64,000 nt of DNA from Schistocephalus solidus (Eukaryota > Platyhelminthes > Cestoda > Diphyllobothriidea > Diphyllobothriidae): assembly GCA_017591395.1 (NCBI GenBank), contig WEDG01003354.1, positions 60,722 to 124,721 of the forward strand, given 5' to 3'. Position 1 is the first letter of the stretch. Each line of letters begins with the position of its first letter. Both the position numbers and the translations under genes were made by a program. Positions 1 through 12,900 of the stretch are shown piece after piece. The notes below the pieces were generated by a model. It searched no databases. It worked only from the letters and a program-made list of their open reading frames with translations, and was not told the origin of the DNA.

Positions 1-3000
1 CACTGATTTTCTGACGCAAAATGGCTATGTCATTGATGTCAAGGACCGCAACATTTAATTTACACATACTTCCTGTTAGGTGAATCTGCCTCCCCTATTC
101 GACAAAACGGAATTTTTTTGCAAAATATATGTTAGTGCCTATTCAGTCGATGAGCCTACATAGTGTTTTACTGAAGTCCAGCACCGAAAAGGACATTTTA
201 ACGCTTAGAGCGCTTTGAGGTCACTTTCAAGACATATCTTTGGACGGCAAGAGCAGTACCTAAGACGCACTGATCTAAGAAGCCCCACCATGGACACAAG
301 TTCGACCGACAGTTTGATCGTCTTTTCCGATTGGTTTCGGTTAAGCTATTTAACCCCCACTCCGTCGGATTTCCCCATCATTCTATTAGGAAGTCACTGA
401 CCTGATAGACTATATGCTAATCTTTGGCAAAAAACGTCCAGATAAATTATCCTAGGCCTTACTTGTCACGCTTTTTTTCCAAAAAGACGGCAACATGCGC
501 TTTTGTATTGAATACCATAGACTCGGTTCTGTGCCGGCTTGCGATTTGCTTCCACTCCCACGAATTTACTGTACACTTGATGCAGTATTTATGCTGATTG
601 CTTTTCAGAGCAAGACTTTTAATCTGGGTTTGTGTAAGTCGGCGTCGAACCAACCGATCGAACAAACAAAGGGCTATTCGAATATCTGGATTGTGCAACG
701 CTATCCATATATGTACGCACCAATGATTGATGTATCATGACGATGGAATTTTTTTCAAAAGCCTGTTAAGCAACAGGAGGTTAAGCTGAGCACTACATAA
801 ACGGCATTACAGAGAGCGGAGCATTTATATTACCCCTCTAAATATACATCCCATTATGGTCCAGTTGATTTCATGGGACCCGAATTCAGTGTGATGGATA
901 AAGGGTGCATTTCTGGAAATGCTAAACAGCAGACGGATTTGAGTAGTTTTCTATGGTCAAATTCGTACTGCCACCGAATTATTCATCGTTTTTATGACAC
1001 AACTAGATATTTTAATAGGCTAACTGAGATAGCCTGTCAAATCAGGCGAAAAGAGATCTGAATACGAACTTGGATTAATTGCATTTTCGAAAGATATCTA
1101 CTCAAGTCCTTATGCTCCTTAATACAGACGTTGCCGTTCCGCCTTCCATAGGAAAAACCCATCAAATTACAATAGAGAGTGGTATAGTCCTATCAAAAAC
1201 GAACGAAACAGGCCATGATAGGCTGGACTGTTTTGCAACAAAACACCTAAGTACACCTTATTGTGAGTCTCCTGAACCTACCACTGGGCCTGGCTAACCA
1301 TAATTTAACTTCATCTAACAGATCCGTTCCTATTTATTTTGTCAGCTGTCATTATCTAATCCAATCATGAAGCACTTTTGGGGAAACAGAGTATAAAAGC
1401 TGCAGAAAAACTAGTTCATTAAAAAAACTACAACATTTTACCTCCAGGTGCATTTCCAGACTAGTGACACAACGTACAAATTGCATTAAGTACGGATGCA
1501 TTGTCGTGCCACCCTCCCATGGCAGATCGTGAGCACTCATCAGTTATGACTAATCGGATCAGCGCGATATAAACCTACCATCATCACTGAACTGTTCCCA
1601 AAAGTACCGATCCAATCACTGCAATAATGAAAGAATACCTTTTCTGTCGCCGACATTGACCGATAAACACAACATTTTCCGCTCCTTTGTAGACATCTGC
1701 AACTTCTGGAACAAATGTCCACACTTCTTTCTGCACAATAATATTTTTTGTTCAGTATGAACCCTCTAGTTTATCTTTAGTAGCCTGTTCCTCCCATTAT
1801 TAATGGGTCTTAGCTCTTAACGTGGGATGTTGGAAAATACAAAAGTAATGTGGCGAAGAAGCTAAGGCTTGTTTGGCCGTGAATATGCGAGCATTTTATC
1901 ACGTTCTGCAACTTGTGCTCGACAGGTGTCACTAAAAATCCAATTCAACGCATTTGGACTCCTCTTTAATTATTGTCAGCCAGCTTTTCTTTTCAAAAGT
2001 AGGCATGGATACCCTCGGTCCATTTCTGTATATAATAGTCAGCTAATGTGATGTTCTGGTGACGAAAGATTATTTCATGAAGACGGTAAAAACTGCGCGA
2101 CGCCTAAAATTAATTGTCCCATTGGGCCCGTCAGCCCATTTAACAAATGGCGATGCCTTGTGGCGCTCAACGATCTAATCCTTTAACTTCCAGCGCTAAA
2201 TGTGACTGTAAACAAATTCATGCCCTGTGCTACTCCCGAAAAATACATTAAATCAGTATATTATCATAACACCCAGTAAGTTTAATGTATTAGGCATAAA
2301 TAAAACACCTTAATGCTTTAACGAATGAACAGCACTCATACGACTCCACTCAATACCCTCCCAGCATCTTCATGGCCCGATGGAGGATTTTCCACAGTCT
2401 AGTCACAAAACTATTCTTCTGTTAAATGTTATCAATATCACATTTTATAATAAACACAACGTTTTTTAAGTAAAATAAAACCACTAAAAAGGAAATACTG
2501 AAGAAAGGGACACTATGACTGCATTCACTACATCAAGGACCCACGATGCTACAGTATTACATTGCGTAGGTTTCCTGCCGCGTAATCCAATTTGGTTGTT
2601 CGCTAATGGAGGTTAGTCTTATAAACTACACGTTAATTTAGCTATTAAGAAACATAATGAAGGTAAATAGCTGAATTTTTTTGCATTAACGGATTCCATC
2701 TGCATTTAAGACTTTATATTTTCATGACCATCTGCTTAAAATTATGTAATTACTTACCTTTCTTTCGAAAATCTGCGCTTTTTACGCGTCCTTGAAAAAT
2801 CGCTAAATAATCTTATATATTAGTGCAATATTCTAGTTTTTACGCCCCCTAGGTCGCTAAAGAACTGTCTTTAAGTCCATGCATGTAGTATTTTAGCCTC
2901 ACATGATTTTATTGACTATAATAATTCAGCACCAACGTACGACCTGTGCAAAAGAACCGAAGGAAGTTTTACGTTGCCCTGCGTGGTAGGTCAATCTTGC

Positions 3001-4139
3001 ATTTTTTTACCGCTGAGTTTTGCCACGCACAGTTCTCTTGGTACCCTGTTTGATGCTGAAGTGAGGTTTGCCTGCATGACATACAGACGGGCTGCGTTAG
3101 GGCGTTCTCTGAAAGACAAGCTTCTGTTAACACGGTAATTTCTAAGGCAACTTGTATTCGCCATTAAGTAGATGAGGGCTTTCTCCAAAGTTGTGATGAG
3201 GCAGCAGTACCGTTGTTACAAAAGTATGGGGGCCTACGCTCTTTTAATGTATAAAACTTAAGCTGGCAATTTTAGACCAACTCTAAAAAGATTCTGTTGC
3301 CTCTGCTTCTTGCAATCCGGTCCTTACAAATCAAATTAATTAAGATGTCGGCTCGGAATAAGACAGGGCACCTGTTATGAACTGATACTTCCCTAAGCAT
3401 CTCGTGATTCCGATGTCTGAATATTCAATTACTATCCACAGTGCAGTCCGAATGTAGTGCTGCAAAGCGATAGAGAACAAGTTTTAATGCTGGCTTTGGC
3501 ACGAGCTCTTGGTAATGAGTGCTAGAATGCACGAACGATCCTCCACCCTGGCGCATAAGTCTGACAAGGCCACCTTCGCTAAGGTACGACTGATGACTGC
3601 CGAGCGTCCATGTTTTAGGTTCAGAGTGAGATTAAATGCCATATTCAAATCTTGCTTTTTTCGTAGCTTTGGTCGTTCAGGTTGCTCTTCTAGCAGACGC
3701 TATGTGACAGTAATATCAGCATAACATCCCGACTCAGCACCTCCTGTCCTATCCTATCCGCCCTGCCACCGCGCCGTCACTTCACGCAGTTGCCTGGTCG
3801 GTCACTTGTGTATCCATCGAATGGAGACCGGTTAACTAGTACCTGGGGCCTCGACATACAGTCGCCGCGTCCGCCTCCACTTTCTATACTGTCCATGCAT
3901 TTTCTCTCACAGCATTGGCCAACTTGGCAACATGCGCCTCCACGAAAATCTGCGGTAAATCACCGCAGGCTTGATTACGTCACTGCTCTTTTCCTCACCA
4001 GCACCTACATCATACACGAACACGCCCAATGTTACACAACGCACGTTCACAAACGGCATCTCTCGTGTAGGAGGGAGGCATTATCCTCGGCTCCTTTTTC
4101 ATTTGGCTTCTCTGCTGTATGTGCACTCCGAGCCTGAAC
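1..4139. other. No recognisable gene
   Basis: AT-rich sequence with only short scattered open frames on both strands. No splice-framed exon, known repeat or RNA gene was recognised. The missing 5' exon of the Spindly-like gene could lie here or beyond the window. Confidence 0.5.
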
Positions 4140-4700
4140 CTATCACGGTGCGTTACGCACAATGGCTTCGAAGGTTGTCAACTGACAATGGAATTCAGAC
4201 CTCTCAGTCAACCCCGCATTTGTTTGAATGGAATTGTCGGCTAGGGTGCTGGGAGCCAGGTTGCAGCGGCCCCTTTATTAGTATGGCCTCCATGGCGCTC
4301 CCACCCCATGGGATGCCAGCCAGGAATAGTGGCCCACTTAGAGACGCCTCTGGCGGCGCTAACCACTTGTGCCTTCTCCCTTCTCAGGTCTTCTTGACTT
4401 GTTCATGGCATCGGGCTCAGGCAGAGGACGGAGAGAGAAAGAGATAGAGTGCGGTAGGTGCAGCGCAAGTCTGTTACCAATATAATCTAATTCACGCGCG
4501 CGTCACCGTCCCTGCGTCCATCGGTGTTTGGTGCACACGGTGGACCTCGTCGGAATTGACGGTTGGACTGTCGGTTGTGCGACAAGCTTCATGGATACGC
4601 GTTAGTGAGATAACAAGCTAACTGGCGATAACAAGCTAACGCAGGGCGTCAGGGTAACAATAAGCGGACGGATGATCCATATTACTTGTGCCTTATTTCA
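4140..4700. repeat. Dispersed repeat R1, copy 1
   Basis: It aligns over about 500 bp with 30495-30970. Shared blocks are gaaggttgtcaactgac, the stretch around aatataatctaattc, and actgtcggtt-tg followed by ataagcttcatg. Internally, gataacaagctaac occurs twice at about 4610-4640. No coding potential was recognised; the open frames crossing it are probably chance. Confidence 0.65.
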
Positions 4701-5132
4701 ATTTCAAGAATTCAAATTTGAGGAACTTTCGTTTTCGATTATTTATTCTCGGGCCTGCACAATAATATAATGGGGGGTAGAGTAATAAGAGTTTAACATC
4801 TTTAAACAGTCAGTGTGGGGAAAGGGATGAGGGCGTTCAGACGTCTAGTTCTTTCAGCGTAGTTACTGGATACCTGGCGCATCTATGCTTTGTGTGCAGT
4901 TAAGTTGCCCTCAACGAAGGCTATTTTAAAAATAAGCTCACTCTGACCCGGCGAACAAGCGGTCACAAACCAATATCAGTAGTATTTTTACGGTGTTGGC
5001 GACCGTGGTCTGGCAAGCCGATTTTCTTATAGATACCCCGAAACCCGATAACACCGTGAAATGCCTACCCTTAACCCGCTAATATGAAGAGGCAAACAGC
5101 CGAGTTCCCGGAAAGGGTCTTGAAGAAGGAGG

Positions 5133-5277
5133 CACGATCGCTGGAACAAGAGCTTTCTTAGCCCGACGTTGTGTATTCTCACTCGAATTAGTCGTTAGGC
5201 GTTAGGGCAGATAGAGGATGGATTCCAGTGAGAATCTGGAACGTCAAGCTGATAAAAATCTTTTTTCAGTGATCGTG
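5133..5277. mobile_element. Palindromic MITE-like element, copy H1
   Basis: About 40-bp terminal inverted repeats begin CACGATC and include a run like CTGGAACAAGAGCTTTCTTA. The middle holds a second inverted pair (gattctcact-like arms). It could fold into one long hairpin. The terminal repeats match H2 at 7020-7184. Confidence 0.65.
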
Positions 5278-8200
5278 GCTCTTTCTTAGCAACTCTCAAC
5301 CTTTATAAATTAATTTTTCTTGCCACCGCTGTTCTGTCCTTAAACCAAAGCTCCAGAGGATAAACAATCGGAATGGGTATTTGGGACCTATCTGTATTCA
5401 AAATGACCACAAATCTCATGAAAAAGTTTGAACCAGCCCCGATCTGATTGTGCGGGTGGGCAGTGCGCTGACTGAATTATTGTATCAGGAAAGTACTCTT
5501 AGTATTGGATAGGGAAATGTTTGAACTTTGATAGATTCTGATACCTAAAAACCAACCGTGCGCTGTCCGCATTGTGTCCCAAGTCCGAATTTTGATTCGG
5601 ATTCTCGGGAAATCGAAATTTCATGTGTAACTTCCGACGTTATCCTATATCGCAGCGACCCAAAAAAACTCTTGTGATAGACACCAAGTTAACCATGCAC
5701 CGCTTGCTTAAAAATCAGCCAATGACTGAATGGCTTGTACTCTATTAAAGGGACGCCTTACCAATATTTATGTCGTCTCCGTATACGCATCAACTTCAGC
5801 TGTTGATTAACGTGATGAAGAAACTGAATTTTGGCCGCTAGAATTGGTTGTAAAATCTGCTAACCGTAGTCTGCTGACGGTTGTTGAAAAATAGAATGAT
5901 CTCATTAGTTCAAGCGCCTCCCTGAATTCACATTATTGATCATTTTGATACTGTTCCCGACGCAGTGGTGAGAGAATCTTAAAGCAGCTCGGCTTTCTTG
6001 ACACCTGCTTACAGCATCGCCGCAAACATTGAATAACCAGATATGCAAAACATGTTTGTTCGACCAGGCAAAATAGCTACTACTAAATTCAAAGTTCTTT
6101 ATTTGGGTTTATGATAGTGGGTGGCCAAAACTGGCATCGCCTGTAGGCTCGATCATGTTCTCGTTCGCACACTTGAACGTTTACTTCTCGCCCTTCCCCA
6201 ATTGTCACAAGTAAGGCGTGAACACTTTGAGCGTCATTTCAACTTCCAGGACCAACCTCCGGCATCGTAGTTCCGTTCCCTTATCTGTACAGCATTGTTA
6301 TAGCTTTCCACAACGAAATCGCCGATGTAATGCAGAGGCTGTACAACTGGCCGGTCTGAGAAGGCCGCACCCCCACAAGTCTCCTATTGGCATCCGATCG
6401 CCCTGGCTCCACGCTGTGATTCAACATGTATGGGAAATGAGTTCGTTCATAATAAAGAGGAGCCGGTCATTCATTGTCTGTCTTCAAGGAGTGACGCAAG
6501 CCAAAGTCAGGGAACTACCGCAGCACGCGTTTCACAGACACTGGTGCAAGGGTCTTTGTGGCTTCATATTATGCGGGACTCGCGGACGATACCCAAAAAT
6601 GCCCGGTTCTGAGCTGGACGCTGATGCACCGACCGGATATTCTCACTGTGGTATATTCTTGAATTATGTCATGGTTACCAGGAATCGACGGCCGTCTGTT
6701 TTTTTACTTCGCCTTGACGTTTGGTTTCGTTCATCGTGAACCTCTGTGGAGGATAACAGGGTTATTTGGTGTTTTAGCAAAATCTACTGGTATAGTTAAG
6801 GTCTGCCATTGTCCCACTACACAAGTTCTGGTCAACAAATATCCCAACGTTCGATATTGGCTCTGGCATTTGACAATGTTGCAGTAAGCCGCCCACTCTG
6901 TTCCGCTTCGTAATCGACTGGGCCCTCAGAAGTGCTCCAAGCGGTCCTAACGATGTAGAATGTCATCATGACGCTGGCTGGCTGGTGTCTTCATTGACGG
7001 TATCGCCCTGCAAAGGAGGCACGATCAATGGAACAAGAAATTTCTTAGCCTGACCTTTCGGATCCTCTCTTGAACCCCTCTTCAGAGACACTCACACAGT
7101 TGGCCCTTTTTTTGTGACTGTCTCTAAAGAGAGAGAGAGAATCCAAAATGTTAGGCTAGTAAAGTTCTTGTTTCAGTGATCGTGTGTCCTTCTTTCAGAC
7201 TACATCCTGCAACTCGCCTCTTCGCTTTTATTAACAGATATCGCTCTAATACCCTCAAGCTTTTGGGATCTACAGTCTGTGGTGACTAATTCACTAGTCG
7301 GTCGATTTATCGAACCAGGCTGCAAAGTTCAAAAGGGTTTCGAGCTAAATTTTGGACTAGGAAGCACTCCTCGTGATTACTGACTGTTAACATGAAGAAA
7401 TAAATAGTTACAAGTGTCTCATGCTTAGCGTGCTGCAAAATGGACGGAGTGAACAAGATATAACATACGAACTGATAATTTGGTTTTGTACAAAAGTGTA
7501 GAAAGTGCTCACGGACTCTCTTCGATATCTCAATTTCCGTAAAAGTCCATGCCTGCCAGGTGTCTGTCAGATCAGTCCCCTTCATGGTTGTAAATGCTAG
7601 GCTGGGTTTGTTGAAATTAACGAAAGCTAAGCTGGTTGACAGTCCTTGCCTGCACAACCTAGCCAGCTAATATCGTGAAGGACAGCTGTCCCCAGAAAAC
7701 CTACCATTTGTGTCCGTCTGCTGAACCCGTTGCACCGCGCTTCCTCGGTCACTAGTTAGCTGGAGAATTGAAGGGCAAATAAAACCAACTATCGCACGTC
7801 CTCGGTTTCTTGGGGTAGATTTTTAATGCATAAAATAATGTTGGTTGGATGTGAACTGTATGCATCTTCATTATGCGGTACAAAGACTGCAAGATTTGGG
7901 ATTTGCCGTCCTTACCATATTTCGCCTAAGATGGTATTCCCTAGGTAACACGTGCTCCGAAATATCGTTACCTATGGTCAGGCGTAGAACCGATTTAACT
8001 GGGATTTTTATAAATATATTTCATATTGCCCGAGCGAACTATACGTCCTAGACTCCGCAACGACTGTGATGTTGTCAAGCATCGCTTAGTTATACCGAGT
8101 GTCGATGTCGCAAGTGCCTCCAAAGTCCACCAACTTGTTGCCGTAGTGCATCCACAAAATCATCTAGCTCATTGAGGCTATCTTTATAGGCTGAGAAGGT

Positions 8201-8822
8201 GAAGGGAAATCAAGGATTCTTTTTGGGTGAAGAAAGGCAGTCTTTAAAAACGGTTTCCATTTTTGAAAAAGCTAATGTATTTTAAATCATGCGTTTATAA
8301 TGAGGACAATGCTCTATACCAGGCCGTCTAGTCGACCGCACCTCTAGTTTGGCATTTTCTGTACCCCAACTAGCACACCTATTTAGCGAGTTGTTCTAAT
8401 GTAACAGTTTGATCAGTATACCAAAAATCTATCCCGAAACCTCTTTTCCTCGCAAAAGAGTACTGCAGTTTACATCTACTCTGAAGATTTATTCCTTAGT
8501 GTACTTGAGGTCCTATTTGAACTTGTGGTTGCAGGAAGGAGAAACTACAAGGACTAGGGAGACTGGGGTGGTCACCTGGCTTATTAACTGTCCCCAGGCA
8601 GCGCTACTCAACCTCAGATTAAGATGATGATTACAAATAATTAGGGATGGGCAACCCTGGATCCATTGACTTCCCGCAACAAAGAAGCTTCATACAGGTG
8701 CCAAAGTTCGCGCACAGTTAACTATTTATAATGCCGAAGTCGGCAAAGTTATGATAGCAGAAGGGGGACAGAAACTGTGGATAGGTTGATACAGAACTTA
8801 TTGGACCCATTCGTGAAAAACT
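5278..8822. other. No recognisable gene apart from H2
   Basis: An open plus-strand frame of 173 codons at 6218-6739 has no familiar motif and overlaps another open frame. Otherwise only short frames are seen. The MITE-like element H2 lies inside. Confidence 0.5.
7020..7184. mobile_element. Palindromic MITE-like element, copy H2
   Basis: About 50-bp terminal inverted repeats: CACGATCAATGGAACAAGAA on the left matches the reverse complement of the right end, CACGATCACTGAAACAAGAA. Inner arms around agagacactcacacag also pair. Both copies are preceded by AAGGAGG. No transposase was found. Confidence 0.7.
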
Positions 8823-8925
8823 CGATACCCTCGTTAGGATTCGAATCCACAACAGCAAGGGCAAGATTTGAGTACTGTCCACGTTCTATCCACCTGAGCT
8901 ATATTGTCGCACCGAGAGCCGTGGG
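8823..8925 (-). repeat. tRNA-like repeat, copy T1
   Basis: The minus strand has a box A-like TAGCTCAGGTGG and a box B-like GGATTCGAATCC at tRNA spacing. The flank ATCGAGTTTTTCACGAATGG is shared with copy T4. It is a tRNA-derived repeat or pseudogene, not a functional tRNA: the acceptor stem is imperfect and the anticodon arm unclear. Confidence 0.6.
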
Positions 8926-8944
8926 TCAATTTCTGGCTTCCATA

Positions 8945-9140
8945 CGTTTCAATAGGCTGGGTTTGTAACCTGACCTAAATGTGATCAAACTCATGGCTCC
9001 TGGTTGGGGCCTCGTTGCTCAGGTACGTAAATTATTGGCTCTATTCAAGCCCTGCCCTTGCTGTCGTGGGTTTGATTTCCTCCGAGGCCAGCGAGTTTTC
9101 ACAATTGGATCAAACTATTCAAATCTGCCAAAAAAATCTA
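8945..9140 (+). repeat. tRNA-like repeat, copy T2 (inverted relative to T1)
   Basis: GGCCTCGTTGCTCAGG is followed by TGTCGTGGGTTTGATTTCC and CCGAGGCCAGCGAGTTTTC, the same body as T1 and T4 with a degraded box B. The upstream 60 bp (gtaacctgacctaaatgtga) matches the flank of T3. Confidence 0.55.
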
Positions 9141-9992
9141 TTGATACAGAACAATTTCAGGTTTATTCTGCGTTCACTTAGCCAGTCACAACCCTCACTA
9201 CCTTCTGTAACCAAAAACTCGCATTCGTTCGCGCAAACGGGGTCTATTAGATTGATTATAAACACTTACTCGAACCTATGTGCATCAGGACCTCGACACC
9301 TGTCATTCTCCTCCCTCTCCCCCTCTGCTAGCATAACTTGGCTGACTTCGACACAGTAGCTTTGGCAACCATAGGGAACTTGTTTGCTTCGGAAAGCTAA
9401 TTTATGAGTGCTTGCCCATCCCCGATTGTATAAATACCGTATCTGCAGTGACAGGGAGTGACACCTGGCGGTGCACTGATGAAATTCGGTTCGATTACGT
9501 GCCTATGACTCATCTGCTAGACACCGTTTCTGGACCACCTGCGCCGCGTGCGAGCACATGTTTTTGTTTCTGGTCCCCGTTGGTAGTCCGGGCTATGGTT
9601 GGCTGTATGAAGGCAAATAAGCCCGACGCAGTACTGTATCGCTCTATCCGAATTTTCGGTCGTCTACCCTAGCGACTGCGAGTGCATTAGAGGTTGTCTT
9701 TTCAGGGTTCCTTGTCTCTGCCAGCAGCACTTTCCACCCGGAATACTGTTCCGCCATTGCAAACTTTAGATTCCATAAATTTTTGAAAACTGAGATTTCT
9801 GTTGAACAGAAGCGTACCAGCCTTGCCCCCCTTTTTTAATTTCTCCATGAGGCCAAATAAGTATGTAGCCTATTTCCTGTATGGTAGCCGTAAAACTGCA
9901 GATCCCGTTTTGCTGGAGAAATTTCAATCGACCTTTCTAATTTTTTTCGTTTTGTACACTTGGTCTCCCTCTATTTGTTACTTTTTACCTAG

Positions 9993-12900
9993 GCCTTGCA
10001 ACAAGAGGTATTTAGCCTTAAGGCACGTCTTGAAGCCAAAACGAAAATGGAGGCTGACTACCTGGAGGAGATTGAGCAGCTCAAGCGAGAGCTAAGCGAG
10101 CTTCAGAACGAGCTAAAGGCTACTCAACACGCGCAGCCTGTCTACCGAGACCAGGAATCGATCAATCTTGTGGAACCGGACACTGAACTTCATGACGTGC
10201 TTACTTCGGAGATAGAAGATTTGAGGAACAAGTTGAAAGCAGTTGAACTCGAGAACCGTGGTCTTCGTGAACGGCTTGATATATTAGAACTCACCAAGGA
10301 TGCTGTGAGTCCTCTTTCTAAGTACAATTTTCGAAGGCCTTTTAATACTCCTCAGGTGCTGCTAGGTACTTGTCTTTTGCACCCGAACTCTTAGAATCTC
10401 ATCCTCCAAAAATTTATCTTTATACGTTCCTTGATCCGTCGCATTTTTCTTGTAAGCCTCGTAGCTGCCCCTTTTTAACTACATTGTCTTTCAGTCTCGG
10501 TGTTCTTAAATATCGATTTCGTTGAATATGTTTGCTCGTTAGCTATCTTTTTCTCACTTGCTAATCCGGTATTTATCCTAAGCGGATTTTATATGCTTTA
10601 ACCTTCTTAGTTGTTTCGCCTTCTTTCGTTTTTGGGAACAGTTGCGGACGACTTCTGTAGGTTGCTTCGCTGACAGTGCGTATTTTGTAATGGGTGCCCT
10701 TGCTGCGCGCTGCCGCACACGTTTATCGGGCTTTCAATATCACGAAGTATTTGTTTTCTTTCCTCTGCCTGGCTTATGGTCCTATTTGAAAACAGTCTAC
10801 ATATGGCGAGAGAAACCCGACGCATACAAACAGCTAAACCACGTGTTCAACCCCAATTTGTGGCAATAATCCCCAAAGCATTAATTTAAACTTCCCTTTT
10901 GTGTGTTAAGTATCCTCCTTTTTATTTCTTATATAGCATTTTTAAGTTACTATTTTCATTAGTCTGTGCGCAGTGAACAGCTAACTTGCTGTTGGGCATT
11001 TTTTCAGTGCAGCTTGAACTTGTTGTGTGCCTCTTAGTCGTTATTTGTGTCCTATAGGGGCGCATTGCATTTGATAAGCTGACGCAAAATTGTTCGATAC
11101 CAGTAAATTGTCTTTTTTTATCCAATTGCTTATTTATTGGGCTTAGAATTTGATATTTCATCACAGGTATACAGTTTGAGTTGTTCTACAAATTGTCACC
11201 CCTAACGCACCGCTTAGCCAGTCGTTAAATTATGAAGGGGTCCCTTTATTCCTGTAGCTTGTGCATTCCTGAGCAGCATATCAACACCGAAACAATTACT
11301 TAATTGTCATGCGTGCTGTCTCTCCGGATTTATGCATTCGCTTCAACCAGCTTTCTGCCGTCATCCTCCCCTGAGTAGTGTGGTTTTTTATGCCACCTTA
11401 TACGACCATCGGTCCTTTTTATGCGCGTCGTCTCTGACCAAACTTAATGTGTTTCTCCATTATTTCGCCTTTTCCCTTTGTATCTATTGTTGCTTCTCTC
11501 ATCCTTTAGACGTCATTGAATTTGAGTTGTGATCCGGTACTCGCTGAAACAAATCTAGAGCTGGAACATCTGCGAGAACAGTTGCAGGTCTGTCAGTCAG
11601 AGAAGACACGAATGGAGCGCTTGTTGGCGGAGAAGGATGCAGATATTGAAAGCGCCCATTGCCACGCGTCTGAGCTCCAAATGGCGCTGAACGTAAGCCA
11701 GTTGGTCTTAGTTTGGAGCTATCTCTTTTCCTTTCTATGACCTTATAGGCAGGTGTAAATTCAACCTCCTTAGCCGCCGCGCTCACGCCCTCTCTAGTCT
11801 TCTTAACTTGCCACAGTAGCAGGGTGCGTGTGAAATAACAGAATCATTTATATGTTGTTCTAGTCTCCCCTACTGTTGACTAATGTATGTACAAGTCGCT
11901 GCTGAGCCCTCGAGACAATGGCGGTGATTCCGGCTGTTTTTGCCGGTCGATGACCACGCGTAAATGGCCCGAGGGCAGTTTTGTGCTTTTGGGGAACTTT
12001 GGCATTCCCGTTATTGCCACTTGAATTGTACTTGTTACAGCTGTGATCAGGCCTGATATAGCCGGCCTCGATAATTTCATGTATTGTACCCCTCCACATG
12101 TGATAATTTGTGGCAGCAGACCTAGATGGCTCAATCCATTCCTTGAATTGCATATTAGAATGTGGGCTTTCCCACAAGCATCTTGCCAAAACCGTGGACA
12201 CGCAGTTATCGGTTGGTGTTCGTAAAATGCTAAGGGTGGATTGTTGTTTACTGAAGGTTCTAACAACTGTATCACAACAACGGTGCTCCAAATTGCTACC
12301 CATTCCGGCCATTATTTCGAATTGCTTTTGACAAGGTTCTCCCGACAAGGTTAATGTCTCTCGTGTCACCGCAGAGCTTATTCCTAAAGAGAACTTTATT
12401 TTGTTCTTTGGTATAGCCGCTGTGTGCCCCCTATGCTCATATCTACACGTGTTGTTGATTATTCTGTATGCCTGCCTTTCGAAAATATTGTGAACAGCGC
12501 ACACAGCTAAGCATTTAACTTGTCACTGTCTCCCTTCCAGTTTCAGCGCAAGATATTCAACAACCTTGAGCCAGGACGTGTTTATCCAAAGAACTGTATT
12601 CTTTCAACCCCCTCTGTGACTCTATAAATATACCCACTTGTATGCCTTTGGAGTGTCATTCCGTTAATATCGTGGGCTTTTAAAGTGTCCTCATCGCCTC
12701 GGAAGCTTGCTTTTTTGACATTTATCTGAGATTTGTTTCTTTTCACTGCTACAATGTTACCAACAATGCATAATGCTAAAACGCCGGTTAATTAGAACTT
12801 AAACTCGAACAAAATTTTAACATTATACTTTAGTATTTTTTGGACTGTCCCCTAGGCTTCTTTCAACCGCCTCTATCACCTGGTATAAATTGAACCACTT

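Noticed and set aside
1535..1550. Shared CACTCATCAGTTATG-like string at 1535 and 26308
   Set aside because: The match is only about 13 bp with unrelated flanks, as expected by chance.
3509..3586. ATG frame ending at GCTAAG|GTACGA as a possible first Spindly exon
   Set aside because: The encoded peptide (MHERSSTLAHKSDKATFAK) is too short and lacks the AAxxG-type box expected there.
6218..6739. 173-codon open frame on the plus strand
   Set aside because: No family motif, no splice context, and an overlapping open frame in another phase; about one such frame is expected by chance.
11860..12504. 214-codon open frame on the minus strand
   Set aside because: Its middle is the C-terminal tail of an RTE element; the rest is chance readthrough inside a Spindly intron.
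12541..12577. Short exon-like stretch after CTTCCAG reading FQRKIFNNLEPGR
   Set aside because: The family alignment runs straight from the 11510 exon into the 13969 exon, both phase 0, and no good donor follows.
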